The translations under genes were made by a program, and so were the position numbers. From the NCBI RefSeq assembly GCF_002878395.1, contig NC_061116.1:122629059-122693058 (forward strand): 64,000 bases of DNA, read 5' to 3'. This document shows positions 45,991 to 56,683 of this stretch, one piece after another; the first letter of the stretch is position 1; every line of letters starts with the position of its first letter. The notes beneath the pieces were generated by a model. The model saw nothing but the letters and a program-made list of their open reading frames with translations, made no database searches and was not told where the DNA came from. Source of the DNA: Capsicum annuum (taxonomy: Eukaryota; Streptophyta; Magnoliopsida; Solanales; Solanaceae).

Positions 45991-47398
45991 AGGGTGACTT
46001 ATGGGTTCAGAGTAGTCTAGAATCATCTCTAGTTTCTGAGGTAAAAGAAAAGCAAGATAGAGACCCCAGTTTAGTCAAGTTGAAAGAGTTAGTTAAGGAC
46101 CAGAAAGTAGAGATTTTCTCCCAAGGGGGAGATAGGGTATTGCATTTTTAGGGTCGTCTCTGTGTTCAAGGTTTAGATGACTTAAGGAAGCAAATTCTTA
46201 CGAAAACGCATGGTGTTCGCTACTCTATTTATCCAGGGGGCACAAAGATATACTGCAATTTGCGGGAGATCTATTGGTGGAGTGAGATGAAGAGAGATGT
46301 TGCAGAGTTTGTGGCTAAGTGTTCTATATGTCAACAGGTTAAGATAAAGTATCAAAAGCCTATTGGGTCCATACAGGAGCTCAATATTCCTACTTGGATG
46401 TGGGAAGAGGTAAACATGGACTTTGTGATGGGTTTACCTCGTACTCGTCGCCAGCATGATTTAGTTTGGATCATTGTAGACAGAATAACCAAATCAGCCC
46501 ATTTTCTTCCAGTTCATACCTTTTATTCAGGCGAGGATTACGCCAATCTCTACATTAGGGATTTGGTCAGATTACACGATATTCCATTATCCATTATTTC
46601 AGACAGAGGTACCTAGAAGATACATGGTCAAGAAGAAAGGACCATTCAGACCCTAGAAAATATAATAAGGGCATGTTCAATTAATTTCAAGGGTAGTTGG
46701 GATGACCACTTGCCTTTGATTGAGTTTGCATACCATAATAGCTATCATTCTAGTATTCGGATGGATCCATTCTATGATCTCTAAAGAAGGAGATTCAGAT
46801 ATCTTGTTGGTTGGTTCAAAGTTAGTGAGGCCTTGGTGATAGGACCTGACTTTGTATTAGATGCCTTAGAGAAAGTCCAGCTGATCAGACAAAACTCTGG
46901 GCTGCTCAGAGCCGATAGAAGTCTTATACAGATATACGTAGAAAAGATCTTAAGTTCAAGGTTGGTGACTATGTCTATCTAAAGATCTCTCCCATGAAGG
47001 GAGTAAAGAGGTTCGGCAAGAAAGGAAAAATCAGTCCCCGATATTTTAGTCCCTTCAAAATTCTCAGTCGCTTTGGCAAGGTAGCTTATGAGCTCAAATT
47101 GCCTTCTGATCTAGCCTCAGTTCATCCAGTATTCCATGTCTCTTTTCTCAAGAAGTGTATAGGTGACCCAGCAGTTGTAGTCCCTATTCAGAGCATAGAT
47201 GTTCAGAACAACCTCTCTTATGAAGAGATTCCAGTTGAAATTCTATACTACCATACTCGTACACTGAGAAGCAAAGAAGTCCATCTAGTCAAAGTTCTTT
47301 GGTAGAATCATTCCGATGAGAGAGCTACTTGGGAAGCAGAAGCAGACATGCATACCAAGTACCCTCACCTCTTCTCTGTTGACTCAGATCAAGCTTAA
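45991..47398 (+). pseudogene. Integrase with chromodomain of element C, broken
   Basis: The HHCC end is partly altered (THGVRYSIYPGGTKIY with Tyr for the second His; CSICQQVK intact). The core has NMDFVMGLP with the first Asp (46417) and IISDRGT with the second (46600). After a TAG the frame resumes at [12 protein letters not shown], so about 25 codons between the second Asp and the Glu are deleted in frame. A frameshift follows. From 46994 comes the C-terminal part (RFGKKGKISPRYFSPFKIL, VAYELKLPSDLASVHPVFHV) and then a chromodomain-like end (EIPVEIL, SKEVHLVKVLW, ATWEAEADM, YPHLF) with stop TAA at 47396. Chromodomains steer chromovirus integration to particular chromatin. Confidence 0.9.
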
Positions 47399-47858
47399 GG
47401 TAATAGTTCTCCTTATGTTTTTTAGTTTTCATGTCTAGATTTCAGTTACAACTTGGTATCAGCCTCATGTTCAGGATTTCATTTTTAAACTTAGTACTAA
47501 GTACCATTGCATATCCAATTATATGTTCATGCATCAGATTAGTCATGTGTTCATGCATCAAACATGCATTCTCTTTGTGAGAAGACTCAGTTATTAGAAA
47601 TCTCAGTCATGTAATCAGTTTCGTCATGTATTCATGCATCAGATATGTGTGATCAGCTTATCAGTACTCTCAGTCATGCAATCATGTATCAGCTCATTCA
47701 TGAAATCATGCATCAGATATGCATGCTCTATATAAATCTCAGAAATGTCAGTTATGTAGTCCTATTTCAGTGTTTATGTTCAGTATGTACTTCGGTTTAT
47801 CGTTTCTCCCCTCTCAGTCAGTCTCATTCGAGGACGAATGTTTCCAAGGGGGAGATAT
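47399..47858 (+). other. 3' untranslated region and polypurine tract of C
   Basis: Contains a primer-binding-site look-alike at 47446-47465 (TTACAACTTGGTATCAG), then a 47515-47735 stretch with about five repeats of TCATGCATCAGAT-like sequence, then the conserved ATTCGAGGACGAATG block (47826-47840) and the polypurine tract AAGGGGGAGATA (47846-47857) directly before the LTR. Short plus frames here (47645-47863, 47719-47919) are not conserved. Confidence 0.75.
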
Positions 47859-49850
47859 TGTAATACCCCAAAGTTTCCTAACTAAGTTTTTCTCAAAAAT
47901 GTCAAGTATTAGCTTCTAAATTGAATGATGTTTATTACATGGTGCATTTTTAAGATTTTCACTTTTGTCATGTGGTAAATTCAATACCAATTTCATCCAA
48001 ATCCGGTATCGGGGTGAGAAGTTATGGCCATTTTACTAAGAGTTGTCGGAACCGCCCAGGTGCGACGGACAGGTTGACGGACCGTTGAGTTTGCGACGAA
48101 CCGTAGCCCAGACCATCATAACCAAGGCAGTGACTCCCTCTTCTAGACCAAGTGCGACAGCCAAGACAACGGACCGTCAAGCTAGCGATGGACCATCACT
48201 AGGACCATCGCAACTAAGGCAGTGTGGCCTTTTTCTGATTAATGTGCAATGGACAATCCAATGGACCATCAGACTAGCGATGGACGATCCGACGGACCAT
48301 TAGACTAGCGACGGACCGTTACTCCGACCGTCGCAAATCTCGTTCATTATTTTTAAGTCATTTTTAATAGGATCTTTTGGGTCTTTTCCCTTTTAATACC
48401 CTGATATATCCAAAATGAAGCAGATAGCCTCATTATCTCCCAAAACATCCAAGATCTAGGGTTTCTCCTTCAAGAGAAAATCCAAAACCCTTCTCCAAGA
48501 AATTCAAGAACTCACCATATATTCTACAAATTGAGTTGAGATTCGAGTTTTGGTAGCCCAAGGCTTCAAGAACCCTCTCTTAAAGAGTAAGAAGAAGAGT
48601 TTCAAGCAAGATTGTTCACCTAGTTTCACAATCTAAGGTATGTGGGGTTTCAATGAGAACAATCCTTTCGTCCTTGTTCCCAAAACTTGTTTTAAATTAC
48701 AAAGATATATGACTTTATGAGTTGTCCTATGAATTTGAAGTGTGGGTTCATACCCAATATTACTATGCATGAGATTTTGAGATTTGCCAATGTTCTAGAA
48801 ATTGAAGTACATGAGTATATTGAGATTTTAAGACAAATTGCTGAACATTCCAGATTTCTATATGATTTGTGTATCCTTATGTCGGTTAAGAGAACCTCCT
48901 TTGAGATAAGATATCTCCCTTGAGATAGAATATTTTCCCTAAAGCTTTGAGATAAGTTACTTTTCCTAATAGTAAGATTTTCAAAAATAGTTTCTTAAAG
49001 TAAAATTTTCCCAAGAAGAAAGTAGTTTTCTCTACTAGTAAGAGTTAGAGAATTCTGAGTTCCAAGTGTCTTGAATTTAAAAGAGTTCTAAGTTCTTGAG
49101 CATTAAAGAAGTTTTACTCTCCATGAGATATATGCATGAGTTTGAAAGTATTGTTTAAAGCTTTCTTTAGTCTTTCAGATTTTAAAGATAAAGTATAATG
49201 ACTCACGAGATTTGTGTTACATGCTTCAATCTACATGATTTTTGAGCTTTATATTGTAGACGTATTCAAGCTATGTGAGGCATTCATATTTGCATGCATG
49301 ATTTGATTAAAGAGTATGGATATTGTTTTCTGTAAATACATACACCCTCATATACTTAGTACATTCCCAAGTGTTGATCCACATATATGTCTATGTGCTA
49401 CGTTGTCTTATAATGTAGGTTCAGGTGCTCAGTCCCAGCCTCATCAGTGATTTTCGAGTACCTTTGTCTACATTCTACAGTCGTGAGTCCTCATAGTTCG
49501 AGAACCTATCTTCAAACATTTCAGTATTGTTAGTAGACATATTATTGCTTTCAGTTCAGTTGAGTCAATTGGGGACCTGTCCCAATGGCTGTCTAGTAGA
49601 CTTGAGTAGTAGAGACATTGTCAGACTAGTTATCAGATTGTTAGTATCCTGAGATTTCCAGTTTTGTGGTCGTTTGGACCGAGTATTTTCTTCGTATTTC
49701 CTACCATTTGATATGACAGTACCAGTGCTTTGTTTATTTCATCTCGAAATGAGTTATTATATGTAGTGACAGGCTCAAAGGGTTAGCTTAGGGCTACTTT
49801 TAGACTTAAGCACTGTGTGACGTCCTGGAAGGAGATTTCGGGTCGTTACA
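47859..49850 (+). mobile_element. 3' LTR of element C (different subfamily)
   Basis: Starts TGTAATACCCC after a perfect polypurine tract and ends GGGTCGTTACA, 1992 bp. The first about 85 bases are nearly identical to the 5' LTR, the next 100 partly so, the rest mostly unlike it apart from short landmarks such as TTGGGGACCTGTCCCA (also TTGGGGACATGTCCCA at about 42372). It has a GACGGACCGTC array in place of the GCGATGC array. No primer binding site follows. Confidence 0.85.
48055..48410 (+). repeat. GACGGACCGTC-type dyad array and TATA-like box in C 3' LTR
   Basis: Three degenerate units of about 75-100 bp (from about 48058, 48150 and 48242) each contain several copies of an odd palindrome near GACGGACCGTC together with CGACGAACCGT or GCGATGGACCATC variants and, in two, a CAAGGCAGTG end. 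A TATA-like TGATATATCC follows at 48402-48411. The 86-codon frame 48043-48303 is only a translation of this array. Confidence 0.8.
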
Positions 49851-50446
49851 CAATGTCTCTTAAGTGACACAATATCGCATACGCGATGGACACTTAAGGG
49901 AACATATGATTGCTTAAGAGATTGCATCAACAACCTGATGCACCAGATTTTTCTAAATCTGAAATGAACTTTAATTGGGTGCTCAAGTTTTATTTGGAAC
50001 CCCATGCGCGCAAATAAAATATGCTACCATACCAAATTCTACCTTCTAAACTCAATGGAGCTATCCAAACTTTCTTTTGAGATCATTTCAACTAAAGGTG
50101 GGGCCCACACCTATAGTTTTATTTTTCACAAGATCTGCCCAATAGTTCAAAATGAGTCCAGAAGCCTCAGAACGTAAAACAAGGGTCCCCAAGCCTAAAA
50201 TCAACGTTTTGGAGTTGATGGCATTGTCAAAATTCTTAGCAGAGGTCATTTTTTAGGATTTTTTGTCTGAGACCAAATCCTAAACAACGAAAGCTCTAAA
50301 ATAGGGAAATAAGTTTAAAATCCAAATGAAGTGTCCGATAATCAAATTGACAGTTTCGGCTTGTCATAAATAACCAGTAACCACTATGGGAAATCCTGAA
50401 ACATAAATGCACATAAATTAAGGAAATGATCTGGAGGGTTATTATA
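49851..50446 (-). mobile_element. Truncated 3' LTR of element E
   Basis: On the minus strand it starts TATAATAACCC (50446, probably from TGTAATAACCC) after a TTTTAGTAGTGGATA purine-rich tract. It shares with LTR G a run of similar segments (CCATAG, TTATTTATGAC, AATTTGATTATCGGACA). Only the first 596 bases remain; it is cut at 49850 where LTR C ends. Its sequence does not continue left of element C. Confidence 0.6.
49859..49898. other. Nested inverted repeat (hairpin) in LTR E
   Basis: CTTAAGTG (49859-49866) pairs with CACTTAAG (49891-49898), and inside it ATCGC (49874-49878) pairs with GCGAT (49883-49887) around ATAC. The arms are perfect. It lies eight bases from the right end of element C. 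Confidence 0.85.
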
Positions 50447-52990
50447 ATATCCACTACTAAAAGGACTTTTGTCCGCTAAAGTCAATGGATAAAAAAGTCA
50501 TGAACGCTCAAAGGGATGAGGTACTGGGCCAGCATGCTCAAACACAACTCCCTAGATAACCTCCAAGAAGAGACAACATTTTCTAAGGAATTTTGTGTAG
50601 GTATCCCTTTTTCAACCAACTTCCTTTCTTCCCCTCTCAAACAACCAAAAATCCACCTCAACCACCAACTGGTTTCCAACTGAACCAAGGAAGGCCAATG
50701 CATAAATCTAAACCATGACACACTGATACCATATTGATACCAATATAATTAAATAAAAACTCATCCAAACCAATGGCAAGTCAAGGCATGAACAATGAAA
50801 CTAATTCAAAATCTAAATCCTTCTTTTTTTTTCCAAACCAACTACCCACTCCAAACCAAGCAGAAAATCACCCGAGTCCTGTCCGCGCAACTCTATCATA
50901 CTAACCTTGAAGAACTGATATTGATCCATCAAATATTCATAGTATAAATCATAAAAATAAACCATAAGGTGCTACCTCATCACACAAATAGAGATGACCA
51001 AAGTCAGTAATCTATTGCCAATGCTATAACTAGTACAGATGACCATGGAAACTAGAAGCCAAGAGTCTGAAGCACACACACTTAGAATGGAATAATCCAC
51101 TCTAGGATTTCCGGAATAATCCACTCTAGGATTTCCCATCAATCCGGGATGAATCCCTGCTAAATCAACTCATGCATACTACTACAGCTAAGCAAATCAT
51201 CCAAAAATCCCAATGATAATTGGAACCCGAGGTCAGAGATAAAGGAATCAATATCGGTGCTAATCGAACTACCACCTAAACATCTATCAACCACAATACA
51301 TCAAAATCAAAGAAGGCCAAATAGGTAGACATAGAGTAGGCTTAGTCATCCTATAGAGGAAATACCAATTGAGGAAAATCTGGAAACGACGGTTGTACCC
51401 AAGCTCTACAATTCCAAACTAAATTCTCAACACCAAGGCTCAACCGCTCGATCTCAACTACCAAAACCAAACCTAAAGATGGGTACGTATCCATACTCTA
51501 AGTCTATCATAACCTCTATGCCGCCATTCCAAGGTATTAAATTTGAAATTGAATCAACAAGTCTAAACTAAGGCCAAATACCTAAAACAACCTTACTATC
51601 AAAATCAGACATATCCTTATTAAATTATGTCAGAGACAACACTAAATATAGTTGAAGAACAAAATCACAACATAGGATAAACCACCAACTTCAAACACAA
51701 GAAACCATCTTTATATCCACTTAAGGGCACAGACTACCAAAGCATAGTTAAGAATGCACCAAGGCTACAAAATGCACTAGAGATAACCAAAACTCTAGCA
51801 ACATATATAAATGGCACTTTAGCTAGAAACTAATCAATTTAGTACTCCATCTCAGCAAAAGATACCTATAGGCACATATTCCCAAGGAGAAGTGTTCCAC
51901 CAAGTCTTATTAGGCCCAACAAATTATGAAATAAGGAATTCCTAAATCCAACTAAGTAGGAAAACCTTAACCCAATCAATCCATGGATCACATCACTAAA
52001 GAAGAGAGTACCAATATTGACACCAATGCCAAGGTCAATACTACTACCAAAAAATAAACTAAGCAAATTATGATAACAAATTCCCAATTTTCCAACTTAA
52101 AAAGCAATCATAGGAATGATCACTTATGTTCAACTCTCTAACTCTACTTTGAGTATGCACCCATCATAGAAAGAACAAAGTATCAAACTCCACACCATTA
52201 CTAAAATCAAACCATCACCAGGAGATAAACCCAACAACCCTGCAAAAGAAATCCAAGACTTCTCGACATCAATATCAAAATCACTATCGAGGATGAACTA
52301 GTCACATCAAAAGAACAAACCCTAGACTGGCCAACCTCAGAGATGGTTCACATAGAGAGGGATAGCTAATGATTAAACCTCCATAACCCAAGAGGCAGGT
52401 CCAAAAATCTCAAAACCAAAAATAGACTACACAGCCAATCACTATTTCAAGAACCATAATTGAACTATGGAAGGGCAACTTACCTTCACTTCCATAACCC
52501 CCTCAACAATCGATCTAGCCTCACCAATAAATGAAGAAAATGTCCAACCTTCTCTTGCTACAAGAGAGAGATCCTTCAACCAAGATAGTTTCCTAAGCCA
52601 ACAAATAACAACTACGAGGATGGAAAATTCTAGCTAGATACTACTAGTCTAGTCATCTACCAAGCGATGATTAATAAATATCAAACATTAGCAATAATAA
52701 TAATAACCATATAAATATCAACAAAAGTAATAGGTAGTACCAAAAATTAAAATCAATAGAAACTACCACTCTAGTCCATAAGAAGGCCAATATACCTAGG
52801 TAAATGGGACTCGAACCCAAATAGTACACCCTAGGGAAATATCAACACAGATTCATTCCATCCACTACTAAAATAAATAATCTAGGGTTAGTCATATAAT
52901 CATGAACTCTATATCAAGGCATACAACAATAAATATAAGTCTACCATTGCACATGATCATCAATGGGTACGAGAAGCCTGATACACATGA
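50447..52990 (-). other. Interior of element E downstream of gag, no gene recognised
   Basis: About 2.5 kb without a recognisable protease, RT, RNase H or integrase, although pol should lie here. Frames at 50721-50482 and 52087-51866 (minus) have no domain I know; the second is hydrophobic. A perfect 24-bp tandem duplication lies at 51089-51136. The stretch may be a long 3' region after loss of pol, or foreign DNA. Confidence 0.45.
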
Positions 52991-54300
52991 ATGAAAAGGT
53001 AAAGATAGAAAATAAAAGTGCACCTATCATGGCAAAAACCAATGTCACATGCCTAATAGGTATGAGGAAGAAAAATTCTAAATGGGTCTAACCTAGGAAT
53101 GAGCATCTGAATTATCAACTAAGGAACTAACTGCACTGACTCTAACTAATGGTTCTACAACACTATGAGACTGGTCTGAATGAGTTGAATGACTAATAAT
53201 CTCATACCAGGGACACTCTTGGGACCATTAATCGATCTTTTTATAGTCGTAACAAATGCCCAAATCCTTAACCTAGTAAAAATATGAGCTAACCTCAACT
53301 GGGTAACTGACTGATGCCAAGGGCACTCCTTACTGAAATAACCATCCTTCCTATAATCATTACATACCTTAAGAACTATAGGATGGCTAGGAATATATTT
53401 TAACACCATTTGAACAATCAAATTTCATCTAGGGAACTCTTTAAACTAATGATTAATCTCACCATAGCCAAAACAAGCATTTGTAATACTCTAAGATACT
53501 GCCCCTTCTGATCCAGAACAACTGCTATGGCCTAAAGACCTATACTAAAAACTCTATAAGGTCCAATAAGAACTCTACCTATTGTGATTACCATGACTAA
53601 TCTAAGGTCCACCTCTAGTCAAAAACATAACCTATATAGAACCAATAGGCTATAAGCAAAGTTGACCTCCATCAAAAGAATCCTCACTCCAGATGGAATA
53701 CTAATAACACTATATTAATGACAAGGCCTTTTAACACCACATCTATAAGTCTTAGTACATACTCTCTCTATGTCCTTCATGTGGTTTAAAACCTAAGAAA
53801 AAGAAGACCTAGTTGATATCAAGTGCTTTAAGGAAAAACAGAGTGGCAATTATAATATTCTTATAAATCTATGCACCATGTCATGCTCTGAAGGATACTA
53901 TATAGGGATATTCCTATCCTACTCAAGAAAGTGAATCTCATACTCTAAAACTGATAAGAAACCCTGCTGAGAAACAACAAACCTAACTCTATCCAAAGAA
54001 CTGCTCAAAGAACCAAAATTCAACTCTATCTGTAAGGTATCCACAAAAAGACTTAGGATACCCAATGCTAAATCTTAAAAGGCTGAGGTATTCAGGAGCT
54101 CCACCGGATCCTAGGTTGGCCCCAAATCCTTTAACTAAAGTTGAGGATCTTCAACATCCATCTCTAACACCCTAATTCAATGTTGCACTGATAATCTAGA
54201 AACACATACCAAAGTCTTGTTTGCATCTATTGATAACCTCACATCATCCATGTTAGACAGAAGAGAATCAAGGAACATACTTAAGGTTCACAGAAATTCG
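52991..54300 (-). pseudogene. Gag of element E, broken
   Basis: On the minus strand the capsid end reads LSVLEYEIHFLE, then HDMVHRFIRIL (about 53950-53860), a landmark pair of chromovirus Gag. Two decayed zinc knuckles follow: VCNDYRKDGYFSKECPW (about 53360-53310) and, in another frame, ICYDYKK..WSQECPW (about 53260-53205). In each the second Cys has become Tyr, and in the first the His is Tyr too. Tandem knuckles are known in some Ty3 clades. Stops are frequent and the N-terminal part is unreadable. Confidence 0.55.
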
Positions 54301-54460
54301 AACACACAACAATGAGTCAAGAATAGAATTTCCTAAAAATATCTTGTAGCCTCTCAAATATTTGCTATGGATGTCTTCAAACCGGCACATAGGATTCTAC
54401 TAGGCACTTAGCTCTTGTACTAACACATCGATAAACCTACGCTTTGATACCAATTTTTCA
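54301..54460 (-). other. Leader and primer binding site of E
   Basis: The minus strand reads TTGGTATCAAAGC at 54453-54441, a one-step variant of the initiator tRNA-Met site, seven bases from the LTR end. The leader contains the AGAGGCTACAAGATATTTTT and CCTAGTAGAATCCTATG segments resembling chromovirus leaders elsewhere in the window. Confidence 0.75.
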
Positions 54461-56683
54461 TGGCCCATTTTCTCAACTCATGATGGCATCTACTATAACC
54501 CACTACTAGGTAATCCAACCCCGTAGTCTAGAACTACTAGCAATGGAATACCAAGAGAAAAGAAGGAATAATACGGTATAAATGACGTAAAGGACAAAAA
54601 TACACGAGATAGTCCAAAACCTAGTAAAATCAATACAAGGGCTTCTAATGTAATATGATTTTAAAATGAAGTACTAAATGAATATACTGATAAAACCCAT
54701 CTTTGAATACAATATAGAAACTAATCTAATACATAAGAGGATGAATAGCTATACTCCAAACACCATGAGCTCACCCTACATCTCTAAACTAATCTAATAA
54801 TTAGAATGTCATGAGCAAATCATAATAATAATAATATAAAGCAACAGGCTAGCCCAGACAAAAATACCTAAATTGTGCCCCATAACTCAAAAGTTCCAAT
54901 CATCACATATAACATACAACAAGCAACACTCATCACCTATACTTATTCAACCCTTTATCAAGATAATAGATATAGATGCGTAATGGTGACAGGTAATGAG
55001 CATGCAAGGGAGAATGCAAATAGAATCCATAATATCATAATCAATCCAAGTACCATAATGTATCCAAATGTAAACACCTCCACCAAATCGATAGCTCACA
55101 AAGGTAGGACCTATGAAGACCTCTCTTCTCCAGCATAATAACTCATGGACGAAGGGGCCACTAGAGGGTTTAGGAGTACCTGTATACACCAATCTAGTTC
55201 TAATCTAGGATTTCTAATTTTCATCATCATTATCAATCCACTTTGTTCAGCATATATATAAATATAAATATATATATATATAAGAGGCATAGGCTAGAAC
55301 CGTGGCTAAAAGAGTGTAATTCAATTAATCCATTGGCTGATGTAAACTCCAAGATTAAATTATCATAAAAGTGTAGAAAGGGTCAGAATCTTAGTTGACC
55401 AAGGTAAATAGTAGTTGCAAAATTATGGATCATAATATATCTCAGTCAAATCTGTAAACATCATTATTTAGTCTTAAAGGCTAATAAGTTATTCATTAAG
55501 ATGGTATAATTTCCATTATGAAGAAATCTATCTAAAAGTCAAAAGTAGGAATAAAATCCTTTTTAGGGAAAAGAGTAATAAATCCATATATTTTGTTAGA
55601 ATCATACCATTTACCATTTTAGTGACCATGAATGTACCGAATCTATGCATTCCATCACCAGTATCCAAACAATGCGACCATAAGTACTAAAAAGATTATA
55701 AACTATAGTCATGTACTTTAGAAGGATAAAAAAAACTTATCATAATTCAACCAATATCATAATAAGCATGTTTCTCCCAATAATATATCCTATATAACCA
55801 TAACATAATCACCACCATAGGCCAAATAATACATATCCAACATAACCATACCATCATAATCTAGGAAAAACCATAACAATACACCAATAAGTGTAGTAAC
55901 ATTATACTAAAGGTTCATTAGTCTCAACTATGTATAACATGCATATATAAGTATATAAAAACAAACACAAGTCTTATCCTATGGTGGCCTCCTTCTAATC
56001 CTCGAAATTTATTTTTAGAAAAGTTGTTATCCCAAACTAGACTAAGGTATATATATTTACTTCTTGATGTTAAATAAGCCTTGATTAACCCTAATAAATC
56101 AATTCTACCTAAAAATAGGAAACTAAGTCACTTCTACCTAAATTACGGTTCTAAGGTAGTCTAAATGGTCCAACTAAGACTAACTATACCAACCATGCTT
56201 TTAATACCTAAATACTATCCCATATATAGCACAATATCATAATTATACTAAAAATTATCTTAATATATAAAGAAGGTAGTAGGATCATAGAAGTATAATA
56301 AGTATTTCACCTTAAGGGTCAGTTACCCTTCTAGCCTCCAAACTCATAAATTAGACTGTCACAGTGTTTTACCCAAAATCACAGCCTAAAATCCCTATCT
56401 AATATATAATATCTATAAAACACCATCTCATGAAGAATAGTAGACATAAGCTACCTCAATGATAAACAACAACCCTTGAATTATCCATGAGTCTTTCGTC
56501 TTTACTTCATGATCCCAAAATGTTGTCATGCTATCAAAATAATAATTTACATATCATTAGGAGTAAAACAATACCCTTATTTCTACAATAAGGATCGATT
56601 CAAATTTTGGGTCAACTAGACCCTGAGACCCACAAAAAAACCTAAAAATTAAGCCTGTCATGAGGTCCCTCAAGGACAAGGAA
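54461..56683 (-). mobile_element. 5' LTR of element E, cut by element F
   Basis: On the minus strand it ends AAATGGGCCA next to the primer binding site. The upstream part near 56545 (TTTTGATAGCATGACAACATT) matches LTR G at 39078, which there is about 1.05 kb from the LTR start. About 0.9 kb of LTR E should therefore lie beyond 56683, where plus-strand LTR F begins. This fits insertion of F into LTR E, the rest being outside the window. Confidence 0.65.
55252..55282. repeat. AT dinucleotide microsatellite
   Basis: A (TA)n run interrupted by two AAATA steps lies inside LTR E. Prone to slippage. Confidence 0.95.

Larger units (their letters stand above)
40143..49850 (+). mobile_element. Tekay/Del-type chromovirus C with mismatched LTRs
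   Basis: A 9.7 kb unit: LTR (40143-42667), initiator tRNA-Met primer binding site, gag, protease, RT, RNase H, integrase with a C-terminal chromodomain, polypurine tract and LTR (47859-49850). The order, the DPG protease motif and the chromodomain mark a chromovirus, best fit Tekay/Del. Gag-pol is spread over three frames with many stops. The LTRs agree closely for about the first 85 bases and weakly up to 180, then differ in content and length (2525 and 1992 bp). Flanking 5-mers (TTATG, CAATG) and flanking sequence do not match. Origin by recombination between two elements is the simplest reading. Confidence 0.9.

Noticed and set aside
48043..48303. Open frame of 86 codons with Arg/Pro/Asp-rich product
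   Set aside because: It is a translation of the GC-rich dyad array in an LTR; its openness reflects the lower AT content.
55201..55290. AT-rich tract as a possible origin or matrix attachment site
   Set aside because: A (TA)n microsatellite alone is not evidence for either function.
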